A stretch of 64,000 nucleotides of DNA. Origin: Herbiconiux flava (GTDB lineage Bacteria > Actinomycetota > Actinomycetes > Actinomycetales > Microbacteriaceae). Both the position numbers and the translations under genes were made by a program. The DNA is taken from the NCBI RefSeq assembly GCF_013409865.1, contig NZ_JACCBM010000001.1, forward strand, positions 310,001-374,000, written 5' to 3'. Under the pieces are notes generated by a model that saw nothing but the letters and a program-made list of their open reading frames with translations, did no database searches and was not told where the DNA came from. Within the stretch, counting starts at the first letter, position 1, and each line of letters starts with the position of its first letter. Shown here in pieces: positions 53,490 to 61,778 of this stretch.

Positions 53490-54950
53490 ATGTGCGGCAT
53501 CGTGGGCATCGTTTCGGCTGAGCCCGTCAACCAACTCGTCTACGACTCCCTCCTGCTGCTCCAGCACCGCGGGCAGGACTCGACCGGAATCGCCACCGCC
53601 GAAGGCAGCGTCTTCCACATCGTGAAGGCCAAGGGCCAGGTGCGCGAGGCCTTCCGCACCCGCGACATGCGCTCGCTGCTCGGCACCATGGGCCTCGGGC
53701 ACGTGCGCTACGCCACCCAGGGCCAGGCCTCGCAGGAGCAGGAGGCGCAGCCCTTCTACGTGAACGCGCCGTACGGCATCATCCTCGTGCACAACGGCAA
53801 CCTCACGAACACCCGCGAGCTCACCAACGAGCTCTACAACATCGACCGCCGGCACCTGAACACCAGCAGCGACACCGAGGTGCTGCTGAACGTGTTCGCC
53901 AACGAGCTGCAGTCGCAGATCACCGGTCTCTCGCTCGATCCCGACCAGATCTTCACCGCCGTCTCGCGGGTGCACGAGCGCGTCGAGGGCTCCTACGCCA
54001 CCATCGCGATGATCGCCGGGCACGGGCTGCTGGCCTTCCGCGACCCGTTCGGCATCCGCCCGCTGACCATCGGCAGCCGCCTGCTGCAGAACGGCCAGAT
54101 GGAGTACGTCGTGGCCTCCGAGTCGCTCGTCATGGAGAGCCTCGGCTACCAGGTCGTGCGCGACGTCGAGCCCGGCGAGGCCGTCTTCATCACGCTCGAC
54201 GGCGAGCTCATCGCCAAGCAGTGCGCTCCGGATGCGCGGCTCATCCCGTGCTCGTTCGAGTACGTGTACCTGGCCCGCCCCGACTCGGTGCTCTCGGGCA
54301 TCTCGGTCTACGAGGCCCGGCTGCGCCTCGGCGACTACCTGGCCGACACGGTCGCCCGCTACACGCCGATGGGCGACATCGACGTCGTCATGCCGATCCC
54401 CGACTCCTCGCGCCCCGCGGCGATGCAGGTGGCCCGCAAGCTCGGCGTCGAGTACCGCGAGGGCTTCTACAAGAACCGCTACGTCGGCCGCACCTTCATC
54501 ATGCCCGGGCAGGCGGCGCGCAAGAAGTCGGTGCGTCAGAAGCTGAACGCCATGTCGAGCGAGTTCAAGGGCAAGAACATCCTGATCGTCGACGACTCGA
54601 TCGTGCGCGGCACGACCTCGAAGGAGATCGTCGAGATGGCCCGCCAGGCCGGGGCCAACAAGGTCACCTTCGCGTCGGCGGCACCGCCCGTGCGCTACCC
54701 GCACGTCTACGGCATCAACATGCCGTCGCGGCACGAGCTCGTCGCGCACGACCGCAAGATCCCCGAGATCGCGGCGGCCATCGGCGCCGACCACCTCATC
54801 TACCAGGAGGTGGAGGACATGCGGAAGGCGATCACGCAGGGCTCTCCCGACGTGCACGACCTCGAGATGAGCTGCTTCACGGGCGAGTACGTCACCGGCA
54901 CGGTCACGCCGGAGTACCTCGCGTGGGTGGAGAAGAACCAGCTCTCCTAG
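53490..54950 (+). CDS. purF: amidophosphoribosyltransferase
   Basis: First committed step of purine synthesis (PRPP plus glutamine to phosphoribosylamine). 486 residues: it begins MCGIVGIV, so the catalytic Cys is residue 2 with no propeptide; N-terminal glutaminase domain (LLQHRGQDSTGIATA, VRYATQG, HNGNLTNTREL) and C-terminal phosphoribosyltransferase domain with the PRPP loop ILIVDDSIVRGTTS. The C-terminal region (RYPHVYGINMPSRHELVAH) resembles the E. coli enzyme and lacks the cysteines of the 4Fe-4S-type PurF. Leaderless. Confidence 0.96.
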   Translation: MCGIVGIVSAEPVNQLVYDSLLLLQHRGQDSTGIATAEGSVFHIVKAKGQVREAFRTRDMRSLLGTMGLGHVRYATQGQASQEQEAQPFYVNAPYGIILVHNGNLTNTRELTNELYNIDRRHLNTSSDTEVLLNVFANELQSQITGLSLDPDQIFTAVSRVHERVEGSYATIAMIAGHGLLAFRDPFGIRPLTIGSRLLQNGQMEYVVASESLVMESLGYQVVRDVEPGEAVFITLDGELIAKQCAPDARLIPCSFEYVYLARPDSVLSGISVYEARLRLGDYLADTVARYTPMGDIDVVMPIPDSSRPAAMQVARKLGVEYREGFYKNRYVGRTFIMPGQAARKKSVRQKLNAMSSEFKGKNILIVDDSIVRGTTSKEIVEMARQAGANKVTFASAAPPVRYPHVYGINMPSRHELVAHDRKIPEIAAAIGADHLIYQEVEDMRKAITQGSPDVHDLEMSCFTGEYVTGTVTPEYLAWVEKNQLS

Positions 54951-54953
54951 GCT
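54948..54953 (+). promoter_or_regulatory. -10 hexamer TAGGCT containing the purF stop codon
   Basis: The TAG stop of purF (54948-54950) is the first half of TAGGCT, which ends 6 nt before the NUDIX ATG at 54960. Confidence 0.6.
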
Positions 54954-54959
54954 TGGCGC

Positions 54960-55472
54960 ATGCCTACCCCTGACTTCGTCCTGACCCTGCGCGAGAAGAT
55001 CGGGCACGACCAGCTCTGGCTGACCGGGGTGACCGCGGTGGTGCTGCGGCCGTCGACGGTTCCGGATGCTCCCGCCGACGTCGTGCCGGGGGCCGTCGCC
55101 GACGTGCTGCTCGTGCGACGCAGCGACAACGGCGCCTGGACCCCCGTGACCGGCATCATCGACCCCGGTGAGGAGCCCGCCGTGGCGGGCGCTCGTGAGG
55201 TGCTCGAGGAGGCCGACGTTGTCGCCGAACCGGTCAGCCTGGCGTGGGTGCACACGCTGCCCGAGGTGGTCTACGACAACGGCGACCGCACGCTGTACCT
55301 CGACCTCTGCTTCCTGTTCCGCTACGTCTCGGGCGAGCCGTTCCCCGCCGACGGCGAGAACACGGAGGCGGCCTGGTTCCCGCTCGACGCGCTGCCGACC
55401 ATGAGCGAGGAGATGCGCGCGCGCATCGACGCGGCGGTCGCCGGCGAGGCCGCGGCGCGTTTCGAGTTCTAG
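54960..55472 (+). CDS. NUDIX family hydrolase
   Basis: 170-residue pyrophosphohydrolase. Nudix box GIIDPGEEPAVAGAREVLEE (about 68-87) keeps the catalytic REVLEE but has Asp where the final Gly is usual (EEADV). Substrate unknown (nucleotide derivative presumed). The gene starts 9 nt after purF with its own leaderless promoter. Its stop codon overlaps that of the convergent DinB gene at a shared CTAG. Confidence 0.85.
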   Translation: MPTPDFVLTLREKIGHDQLWLTGVTAVVLRPSTVPDAPADVVPGAVADVLLVRRSDNGAWTPVTGIIDPGEEPAVAGAREVLEEADVVAEPVSLAWVHTLPEVVYDNGDRTLYLDLCFLFRYVSGEPFPADGENTEAAWFPLDALPTMSEEMRARIDAAVAGEAAARFEF

Positions 55473-55990
55473 GCCCGGCGCTCCAGGGCGCCGCGGGCGT
55501 AGGCCGCCTGGCCCGCGTGCTGCAGGTCGTCCGAGAACACGCTGACCAGCCGCACCGCCAGCGTGACCGGCGGGTTCCAGTGCTCGTCGACGACGCGGTC
55601 GAGCGCGGCGTCGTCGAGGGTGCGGAGGTAGGAGCCCGTCGCCGCGCGCACGGCGTCGTGGTAGCCGAGCAGACTCTCGGCCGTGACGCCGGGGCCGGCC
55701 ACCCTCCCGACGTCGGCGGAGCTCTGACCGTAGCCCGTGGCATCCGGGGCGAAGGGCAGCCCGAAGCGCTCGGCCCACCCGCCCGAGAGCCACACCTGTT
55801 CGGAGCCGGCCGCGTCGGCCACATGGTCGTCCTGAACCCGGGTGAGGTGCCAGACGAGCCAGGCGATCGTGTTGGCGCCGGGATCGACCCGTGCGGTGAG
55901 CAGCTCGGGGTCGATGCCGTCGAGGGCGGCCGCCACCGTGTCACGGATGCGGCCGAAGCCGTCGTCGAGGATGTCGATGCTCGTCGTCAT
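55469..55990 (-). CDS. DinB/DUF664 family protein (putative mycothiol-dependent transferase)
   Basis: 173-residue four-helix protein: TIAWLVWHLTRVQDDHVADA (metal-binding His), GYGQSSADVGRV and FSDDLQHAGQAAYARGAL (second His). Family members use mycothiol in detoxification or metal-dependent transfer; the substrate is unknown. The ATG at 55990 is chosen because TAGTGT lies 7 nt upstream; the longer in-frame reading has no such support. The C-terminal 4 bp overlap the NUDIX gene. Confidence 0.82.
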   Translation of the reverse strand: MTTSIDILDDGFGRIRDTVAAALDGIDPELLTARVDPGANTIAWLVWHLTRVQDDHVADAAGSEQVWLSGGWAERFGLPFAPDATGYGQSSADVGRVAGPGVTAESLLGYHDAVRAATGSYLRTLDDAALDRVVDEHWNPPVTLAVRLVSVFSDDLQHAGQAAYARGALERRA

Positions 55991-55997
55991 GGGAACA

Positions 55998-56077
55998 ACA
56001 CTAGGCACAGGCGACTTCACGCGCCGCCCCCGGTCGGGCCGCGCTTTCAGGCTCTTCCGAAGCATCCGTCGTAATCT
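55998..56077. promoter_or_regulatory. divergent leaderless promoters of the DinB and PBP genes
   Basis: TAGTGT (55998-56003, minus) lies 7 nt before the ATG at 55990. TAATCT (56072-56077, plus) lies 7 nt before the ATG at 56085. Confidence 0.55.
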
Positions 56078-56084
56078 GGCGGAT

Positions 56085-58406
56085 ATGCCCGAAGCACCGC
56101 ACCGCCTCACCAGCGCCTTCCAGCGCCTGATCGACGGCACCAAGCGCCCTGTCGGCATGATGCTCGCCCTCGGCGTGGCGTCTGCCCTGCTCGTCACGGT
56201 GATGGCCGTGCCCGCCGTCGCCGTCACCGGGGTCTACGCGTCCCGAACCGCTGAGGTGCTCGACACGCTGCCCGACTACATCCGGCCGTCGACGCTCGCG
56301 CAGAACTCCGAGATCTACGCCACCAACAGCGACGGCACCCAGGTGCTGCTCGCCACGGTGTTCGACCAGAACCGGCAGGAGGTCGGTTGGGACGACATCT
56401 CCCCCTACGTGAAGGATGCGGTGGTCACCACCGAGGACCCGCGCTTCTACGAGCACGCGGGCGTCGACATCGCCTCGACGCTGCGGGCGGCCCTCGGCAA
56501 CGTCGCCTCGGGCGGCGTGGAGAGCGGCGCCTCGACCATCACGATGCAGTACGTGCGCAACATCCTCGTGCAGCAGGCCGAGTCGCTCGACACCAAGGCC
56601 GAGCGCGACGCCGCCTACGAGGCCGCGACCACCGAGTCGGTCGACCGCAAGCTCACCGAGATGCGCCTCGCGATCGCGCTCGAGAAGCAGTACTCGAAGA
56701 ACGACATCCTGCTCGGCTACCTCAACATCGCGAACTTCGGCGGCTCGGTCTACGGCATCCAGGCCGCGGCCGAGTACTACTACGGCGTCAGCGCGAAAGA
56801 CCTCTCGGTCGCCCAGGCCGCCTCGCTCGCCGCCACGGTGAACGAGCCGAACGGGCTGCGCATCGACGAGCCCGAGAACATCCCCGACAACCAGGCCCGC
56901 CGTGACGAGGACGTGCTCGCCTCGATGCTGAAGCACCAGGCGATCACCCAGCAGCAGTACGACGAGGCCATCGCGACGCCCGTCACGCCCGTGATCACCG
57001 CGCCCACCACGGGCTGCCAGGCCGCGGCCAGCGGTGCCGCCTACTTCTGCGACTACGTCACCTACATCGTGCGGAACGACGCCACCTTCGGCGACACCTC
57101 CGACGAGCGCTGGTCGAACTTCAAGCGCGGCGGCTACAAGATCTACACGACGCTGAACACCGACCTGCAGTGGAACGCCGACGCCCTGATGAAGGAGTAC
57201 GTGCCGGCCACGAGCGACGAGGCCGACCTCGGCTCGACGATCGTCACGGTCGAGCCGGGCACGGGGCGCATCCTGGCCATGGCCCAGAACACCAACTACG
57301 CCTCCGACCCCGACACCCCTGTTGCCGGATCGACCGCGCTCAACTACAACACCGACATCGACTACGGCGGCTCCTCGGGCTTCCAGGTCGGATCGACCTA
57401 CAAGGTGTTCGCGCTGGCCGAGTGGCTGAAGCAGGGGCACAGCCTCTCTGACCGGGTCAGCGGCAACGAGCGCGAGTGGGACCAGTCGACGTTCCCGAAC
57501 AGCTGCCAGGCCCTCGGCGGCCCGTGGGAGCCGGCGAACGACGGCAGCTCCCGCCCCGGAACCATGTCGGTGCAGAACGCGCTGACCAACTCGGTGAACA
57601 ACGCCTTCATCGCCATGGCGCAGCAGCTCGACCTCTGCGCCATCAAGGCCACCGCCGAGTCGCTCGGCGTGCACCGCGCCGACGGGAACCCGCTCGACAC
57701 GCAGCCCTCCTCGGTGCTCGGCACCAACGAGATCGCGCCGCTGACGATGGCCGCCTCCTACGCCGCCATCGCCGCGAACGGCGTCTACTGCGCACCGGTC
57801 GCCATCGACCGCATCGTCGGCCCCGACGGGCAGGACGTGCAGGCGCCGCAGGCGAACTGCCAGCAGACGATGGACCCGGCGATCGCCTCGACACTCGCCT
57901 ACGCGATGCTCGGCCCGATCGAGGAGGGCACGGCCGTCGCCTCGAACCCCGAGGACGGCATCACCCACATCGGCAAGACGGGCACCACCGACAACGAGAA
58001 GGACACCTGGATGGTCGGGGCGTCCACCAAGGCCGCGACCGCCGTCTGGGTGGGCAACGTGACCGGCGACGTGTCGATGACCGACGTCTACCCGAACGGG
58101 TACCTCGGCTCCACCGTGCGGCACCGCATCTGGAACGGGATGATGACGGTCAACGACGAGGTGCTGGGCGGCGACGAGTTCCCGGACCCTGACGAGGCCC
58201 TCGTCGACGGCACCTCGGAGCGCTTCGACTCCCCGTCGACCGACTCGGACGACACCCCCGCCCCGACGGCAACCACCGCTCCGGCGCCGGTCGCGCCGGC
58301 ACCCGCCCCGGCTCCGACCAAGCCCGCGCCGACGGCGCCGGCCCCGGCCGACCCCGTGGTGCCCGACGCCCCGGCCCCCACTCCGGCCGCGACCCCCGCG
58401 GGCTGA
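56085..58406 (+). CDS. bifunctional class A penicillin-binding protein (transglycosylase/transpeptidase)
   Basis: Builds and crosslinks peptidoglycan outside the membrane. 773 residues: one membrane anchor (about 25-48), GT51 glycosyltransferase domain with EDPRFYEHAGVD (about 117-128) and GASTITMQYVRN, then a transpeptidase domain with the active-site GSTYKVF (Ser about 436), SVN (about 502) and KTGTT (about 630). The tail from about 725 is Ala/Pro/Thr-rich, a spacer typical of actinobacterial PBPs. Appears leaderless. It faces a lipoprotein gene (9 bp gap). Confidence 0.94.
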   Translation: MPEAPHRLTSAFQRLIDGTKRPVGMMLALGVASALLVTVMAVPAVAVTGVYASRTAEVLDTLPDYIRPSTLAQNSEIYATNSDGTQVLLATVFDQNRQEVGWDDISPYVKDAVVTTEDPRFYEHAGVDIASTLRAALGNVASGGVESGASTITMQYVRNILVQQAESLDTKAERDAAYEAATTESVDRKLTEMRLAIALEKQYSKNDILLGYLNIANFGGSVYGIQAAAEYYYGVSAKDLSVAQAASLAATVNEPNGLRIDEPENIPDNQARRDEDVLASMLKHQAITQQQYDEAIATPVTPVITAPTTGCQAAASGAAYFCDYVTYIVRNDATFGDTSDERWSNFKRGGYKIYTTLNTDLQWNADALMKEYVPATSDEADLGSTIVTVEPGTGRILAMAQNTNYASDPDTPVAGSTALNYNTDIDYGGSSGFQVGSTYKVFALAEWLKQGHSLSDRVSGNEREWDQSTFPNSCQALGGPWEPANDGSSRPGTMSVQNALTNSVNNAFIAMAQQLDLCAIKATAESLGVHRADGNPLDTQPSSVLGTNEIAPLTMAASYAAIAANGVYCAPVAIDRIVGPDGQDVQAPQANCQQTMDPAIASTLAYAMLGPIEEGTAVASNPEDGITHIGKTGTTDNEKDTWMVGASTKAATAVWVGNVTGDVSMTDVYPNGYLGSTVRHRIWNGMMTVNDEVLGGDEFPDPDEALVDGTSERFDSPSTDSDDTPAPTATTAPAPVAPAPAPAPTKPAPTAPAPADPVVPDAPAPTPAATPAG

Positions 58407-58415
58407 CCCGCTGCC

Positions 58416-59159
58416 TCAATTCGAGGTGTCGGCGCCCGTTCCGGCTGAGCCGTCGGTGGCCGTCGCCGTCGGGGCGTCGGTGATGATGCGGACGTCGGGG
58501 CCGTAGCGGTCGAGCAGTGTGTCGATCTGGGTCTGGTCGTGGCCCTCGAGCGAGAGCTCGAGCAGGCCGTCGAGGCCGCTGCCCCAGCCCACGAGGTCGA
58601 TGCCGTCGAGGTCGCCCGCGTCGACGTCGGCGGTCACGTGATCGGCGGCGGTCCGGGCATCCCGAACCGAGACGTACGACTGCTCGAAGAGCACCTGCTC
58701 GCGCTTCATGCCCGAGACGCTCACGAGGTCGTCCTCGATGGCCGGGTCGAGTTCGGTGAGGTAGATGCGCAGCACGTTCGGGTCGCCGCGGGTTCCGCTG
58801 GCCAGGCCCGTGTAGACGTCGGGGTAGCGACCGGGCGCGTAGCCGCGGATCGCCTCGACGCCGGCCACGAGCTCGGGGCCGATCATCGCCATGTCCTCCT
58901 CGACGTCGCCCGAACCGTACTCGGCGGGGTCGTAGTCGCCGACGTAGGGCACGACGAACGGGGGCTCCGTCGATCCGGTCGCGGTGCCCTCGGGCGTCAG
59001 GGTCGCCTGCCCGCCGGTCGACGGGGCGGATGCGGCGGGCGGGGTCGGCGCCTCGGCACCCGCCGACGGGTCGCGCTCGCCCGCGCATCCGGAGACCGTC
59101 GCCGCGAGGGCGGCCGCGAGCAGCAGCCCCGTGCCGAGCCGGTTGGTGCGAGCGTTCAT
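58416..59159 (-). CDS. hypothetical secreted lipoprotein
   Basis: 247 residues. Lipobox VSGC at about 22-25 predicts membrane anchoring; a Pro/Thr/Ala linker runs to about 60. The globular part (YVGDYDPAEYGSGDVEEDMA, LRIYLTELDPAIEDDLVSVS, VLFEQSYVSVRDARTAADHV) and the Thr/Ala/Gly tail show no known family. Convergent with the PBP gene; a role at the envelope is plausible but unproven. No strong ribosome site seen. Confidence 0.6.
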   Translation of the reverse strand: MNARTNRLGTGLLLAAALAATVSGCAGERDPSAGAEAPTPPAASAPSTGGQATLTPEGTATGSTEPPFVVPYVGDYDPAEYGSGDVEEDMAMIGPELVAGVEAIRGYAPGRYPDVYTGLASGTRGDPNVLRIYLTELDPAIEDDLVSVSGMKREQVLFEQSYVSVRDARTAADHVTADVDAGDLDGIDLVGWGSGLDGLLELSLEGHDQTQIDTLLDRYGPDVRIITDAPTATATDGSAGTGADTSN

Positions 59160-59210
59160 GCGGAGACCCCCGAGCGTGCGTGACTGCGAGTGTGGCCCTG
59201 TCGGCTGAGG

Positions 59211-60554
59211 CTACGCCGAGAGCTCGGCGAGCTTCTGTTCGATGACCGTCGCGGCGTCGTCGATCAGGGCTTCGGAGATGACCACGCTGGGGAGGAATCG
59301 GAGCACGCTGTCCCAGCTGCCGGCGTCGAGCACGATGACGCCGTTCGAGGTGGCGTGCTCGATGATCGCCGCCAGCGCCTCGGGGTTGGGCTTCTTCGTG
59401 CCGGGCAGCACCAGCTCGACGCCGAACATCGCGCCCTTGCCGCGCACCTCGCCGACGATCGGGAAGCGCGCGGCCCAGTCGCCGATGCGGGCGAGGAACG
59501 CGCGCTCCACGCGCTGCGCCTCGCCGATCAGGTCGTCGCGCTCGATGATCTCGAAGACCTTGAGCGCCGCCGCGGTGGAGACCGGGTTGCTGCCGAAGGT
59601 GCCGCCGATGCCGCCGGGCTGCACTGCATCCATGATCTCGGCCCGGCCGGTGACCGCCGCGAGCGGGAAGCCGCCCGCGATGCCCTTCGCGCTGGTGACG
59701 AGGTCGGGCACGACGCCGTGGTGCTCGATGGAGTACCAGGCGCCGGTGCGGGCGATGCCGGCCTGGATCTCGTCGGCGACGAAGACGATGCCGTTCTCGG
59801 CGCAGAACTCGCTGAGGCGCTTGAAGTAGCCGGGCGCCGGAATGATGATGCCGCCGTCGCCCTGGATCGGCTCGACGAAGAGCGCGGCGAGCTCGGTAGC
59901 GCCGATGTGGGTGACGATGTAGTCGATCGTGCGCTCGGCCGCCTCCTCGCCCGTCATGCCCTCGGGGTCGCGGAAGGGGTAGCTGATCGGCACGCTGTAG
60001 ATGTCGCCGGGCATCGGGCCCATGCCGGCGCGCTCGGGCCACGGGCGGTAGGTCATCGCCATGGTGAGGTTGGTGCGGCCGTGGAAGGCGTGGTCGAGGG
60101 TCGCGATGACGCGGCGGCCCGTGTACTTGCGGGCGATCTTCACGGCGTTCTCGACCGCCTCGGCGCCCGAGTTCACGAGGATGGAGTGCTTCTCGAAGTC
60201 GCCGGGGGTGATCTCGGCGAGCTTCTCGGCCACCTGGAGGTAGGGCTCGTAGGGGGTGACCGTGAACAGGGTGTGGGTGAGCTTCGCGGCCTGCTCGGCG
60301 GCGGCCGCGACGACCTCGGGGTGGGCGTGGCCGACCGTGGTGACGCCGATGCCGCAGCCGAGGTCGATGATCTGGTTGCCGTCGACGTCGACCAGGATGG
60401 CGCCCGACCCGTGGTCCATGTAGATGTCGGCGAGCGTGCCGGCCCCGCGGGAGACGGCCTTGCGGCGGCGCTCGTGCAGCTCGCGCGACTTCGGGCCGGG
60501 CAGTTCGGTGACGAGCTTGCGCTCCTGGGGAACGGAGAATTCGGTCGTGGCCAT
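59211..60554 (-). CDS. gabT: 4-aminobutyrate aminotransferase
   Basis: Class III PLP aminotransferase, 447 residues, converting GABA and 2-oxoglutarate to succinate semialdehyde and glutamate. Markers: DLGCGIGVTTVGHAHPEVV, LVNSGAEAVENAVKIAR, the PLP-binding DEIQAGIARTG, and the lysine in TSAKGIAGGFPL (Lys about 287). No aldehyde dehydrogenase (gabD) nearby. Leaderless: TAGGCT ends 6 nt before the ATG and starts with the stop codon of the tag gene. Confidence 0.9.
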   Translation of the reverse strand: MATTEFSVPQERKLVTELPGPKSRELHERRRKAVSRGAGTLADIYMDHGSGAILVDVDGNQIIDLGCGIGVTTVGHAHPEVVAAAAEQAAKLTHTLFTVTPYEPYLQVAEKLAEITPGDFEKHSILVNSGAEAVENAVKIARKYTGRRVIATLDHAFHGRTNLTMAMTYRPWPERAGMGPMPGDIYSVPISYPFRDPEGMTGEEAAERTIDYIVTHIGATELAALFVEPIQGDGGIIIPAPGYFKRLSEFCAENGIVFVADEIQAGIARTGAWYSIEHHGVVPDLVTSAKGIAGGFPLAAVTGRAEIMDAVQPGGIGGTFGSNPVSTAAALKVFEIIERDDLIGEAQRVERAFLARIGDWAARFPIVGEVRGKGAMFGVELVLPGTKKPNPEALAAIIEHATSNGVIVLDAGSWDSVLRFLPSVVISEALIDDAATVIEQKLAELSA

Positions 60555-60560
60555 GCTTCG

Positions 60561-60566
60561 AGCCTA
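60561..60566 (-). promoter_or_regulatory. -10 hexamer TAGGCT containing the tag stop codon
   Basis: The TAG stop of tag (60566-60564, minus) is the first half of TAGGCT, 6 nt before the gabT ATG. Confidence 0.6.
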
Positions 60567-61142
60567 TGCCTCGGGTGTCTTGGCGGGGCAGCCGACGACG
60601 TGGTCGTCGAAGACGCCCACCGCCTCGAGGTAGGCGTTCATGATGGTCGAGCCGACGAAGGTGAAGCCCCGCTTCTTCAGGTCTTTGCTGAGGCGGTCGC
60701 TCAGCTCGCTCGTCACCGGCAGCTCGGCCGTCGATCTGGGGTGGTTCACGATCGGCGCCCCGCCGGCCATCCCCCAAAGGTACTCGGCGAAGCTGCCGAA
60801 CTCGCGCTGCACCGCGATGAAGGCGATGGCGTTCTTGCGGGTGCCGAAGATCTTCAGACGGTTCCGGATGATCGTGGGCTCGTTCATCAGTGCCTCGAGC
60901 TCCTGGTCGCCCATGCCCGCCACGGCCTCGACGTCGAACCCCTTGAAGGCCGCCCGATACCCCTCCCGCCGCCCCAGGATCGTCGACCACGACAGCCCCG
61001 CCTGCGCCCCCTCGAGCACGAGCATCTCGAACAGGTACCCGTCGTCGCGCCGCGGGCGCCCCCACTCGGCATCGTGGTACCGCCGCATCGCGTCGGACCC
61101 CATGGCCCACCCGCACGTCCCGTCGTCGCCCTGTTCGCTCAT
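60564..61142 (-). CDS. tag: DNA-3-methyladenine glycosylase I
   Basis: Excises 3-methyladenine from DNA. 192 residues. The zinc ligands of Tag are present: Cys in GTCGWAMG and His in RRYHDAEWG near the N-terminus, His and Cys in DDHVVGCPAK near the C-terminus. Core LEGAQAGLSWSTILGRRE and DLKKRGFTFVGST also match. Start at ATG 61142 (MSEQGDDGTCGW). An in-frame reading back into the lipoprotein gene would fuse the two but is rejected. Confidence 0.93.
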   Translation of the reverse strand: MSEQGDDGTCGWAMGSDAMRRYHDAEWGRPRRDDGYLFEMLVLEGAQAGLSWSTILGRREGYRAAFKGFDVEAVAGMGDQELEALMNEPTIIRNRLKIFGTRKNAIAFIAVQREFGSFAEYLWGMAGGAPIVNHPRSTAELPVTSELSDRLSKDLKKRGFTFVGSTIMNAYLEAVGVFDDHVVGCPAKTPEA

Positions 61143-61188
61143 GCCCCCACTGTGGCAGCCACCCCCGACACCGGGGTGAGGTGAAGGG

Positions 61189-61778
61189 TCAGCCGCCGGC
61201 CGTGGAGGAGGCGAAGCCGGACTTGCCCGAGGAGCCGAAGCCCGCCTTGAGGGGGCGCGTTCGCCCGTGGTGGCGCCGGCGGGTGCGGGCGAGACCACGT
61301 CGGTCTGCAGGCGAGTGCCCGGCGCGGCGAAGCCGGCCGACGGCACGGGGGCCCAGCCCGAGACGCGGGGCGAGTTCCAGCGCGAGCCCGCGAACAGCAG
61401 CGGCCCGAGCCAGAGCCCGGCGTAGCCGGCGGTGGGGTAGCGGGAGGAGGGCTCGCAGAGCTCCTCCGGGGTGTCGACGATGTCCTGCCCCTGCTTCTCG
61501 AGCACCGCGATCTGCTCGGTGACGTCGGCGATGCAGTCCTCCTTCGAGGAGTACATCGGTCGCTCGGCGTCCGAGGGCACGACGTACTTCTGGCCGTCGG
61601 CGCCTTCGAGCACCACGCCCTCCTCGGTGGGCGCGCAACCCGAGAGCGCGAGCACGGCGCCCGCGATCGACGCGACGGCGACACCCCGAGCCACCCCGGG
61701 GGACAGGGAGGTGAGGCCGGGCCGGTTGGCCGCGGCGATCCCGCTCAGCGTCAGCGAGCTCGAAGCAGCGGATCTCAT
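61189..61778 (-). pseudogene. ygiB: YgiB/DUF1190-like lipoprotein with a probable one-base frameshift
   Basis: Signal peptide with lipobox LSGC (about 47-49) opens the reading frame, which matches the DUF1190 family (EDCIADVTEQIAVLEKQ, CEPSSRYPTAGYAG). After TGERAP the frame turns to nonsense, while the next frame reads LKAGFGSSGKSGFASSTAGG and stops at 61189, the expected family C-terminus. One extra C in the C5 run (61251-61255, G5 on plus) would join the two. Either a real mutation or a sequencing error. ATG overlaps the upstream gene stop (ATGA). Confidence 0.7.

Noticed and set aside
60564..61778. Continuous 404-residue frame joining the ygiB-like lipoprotein to Tag
   Set aside because: The junction residues are not family-like, Tag is complete from its own ATG, and the expected lipoprotein C-terminus lies in another frame. 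The fusion results from the frameshift.
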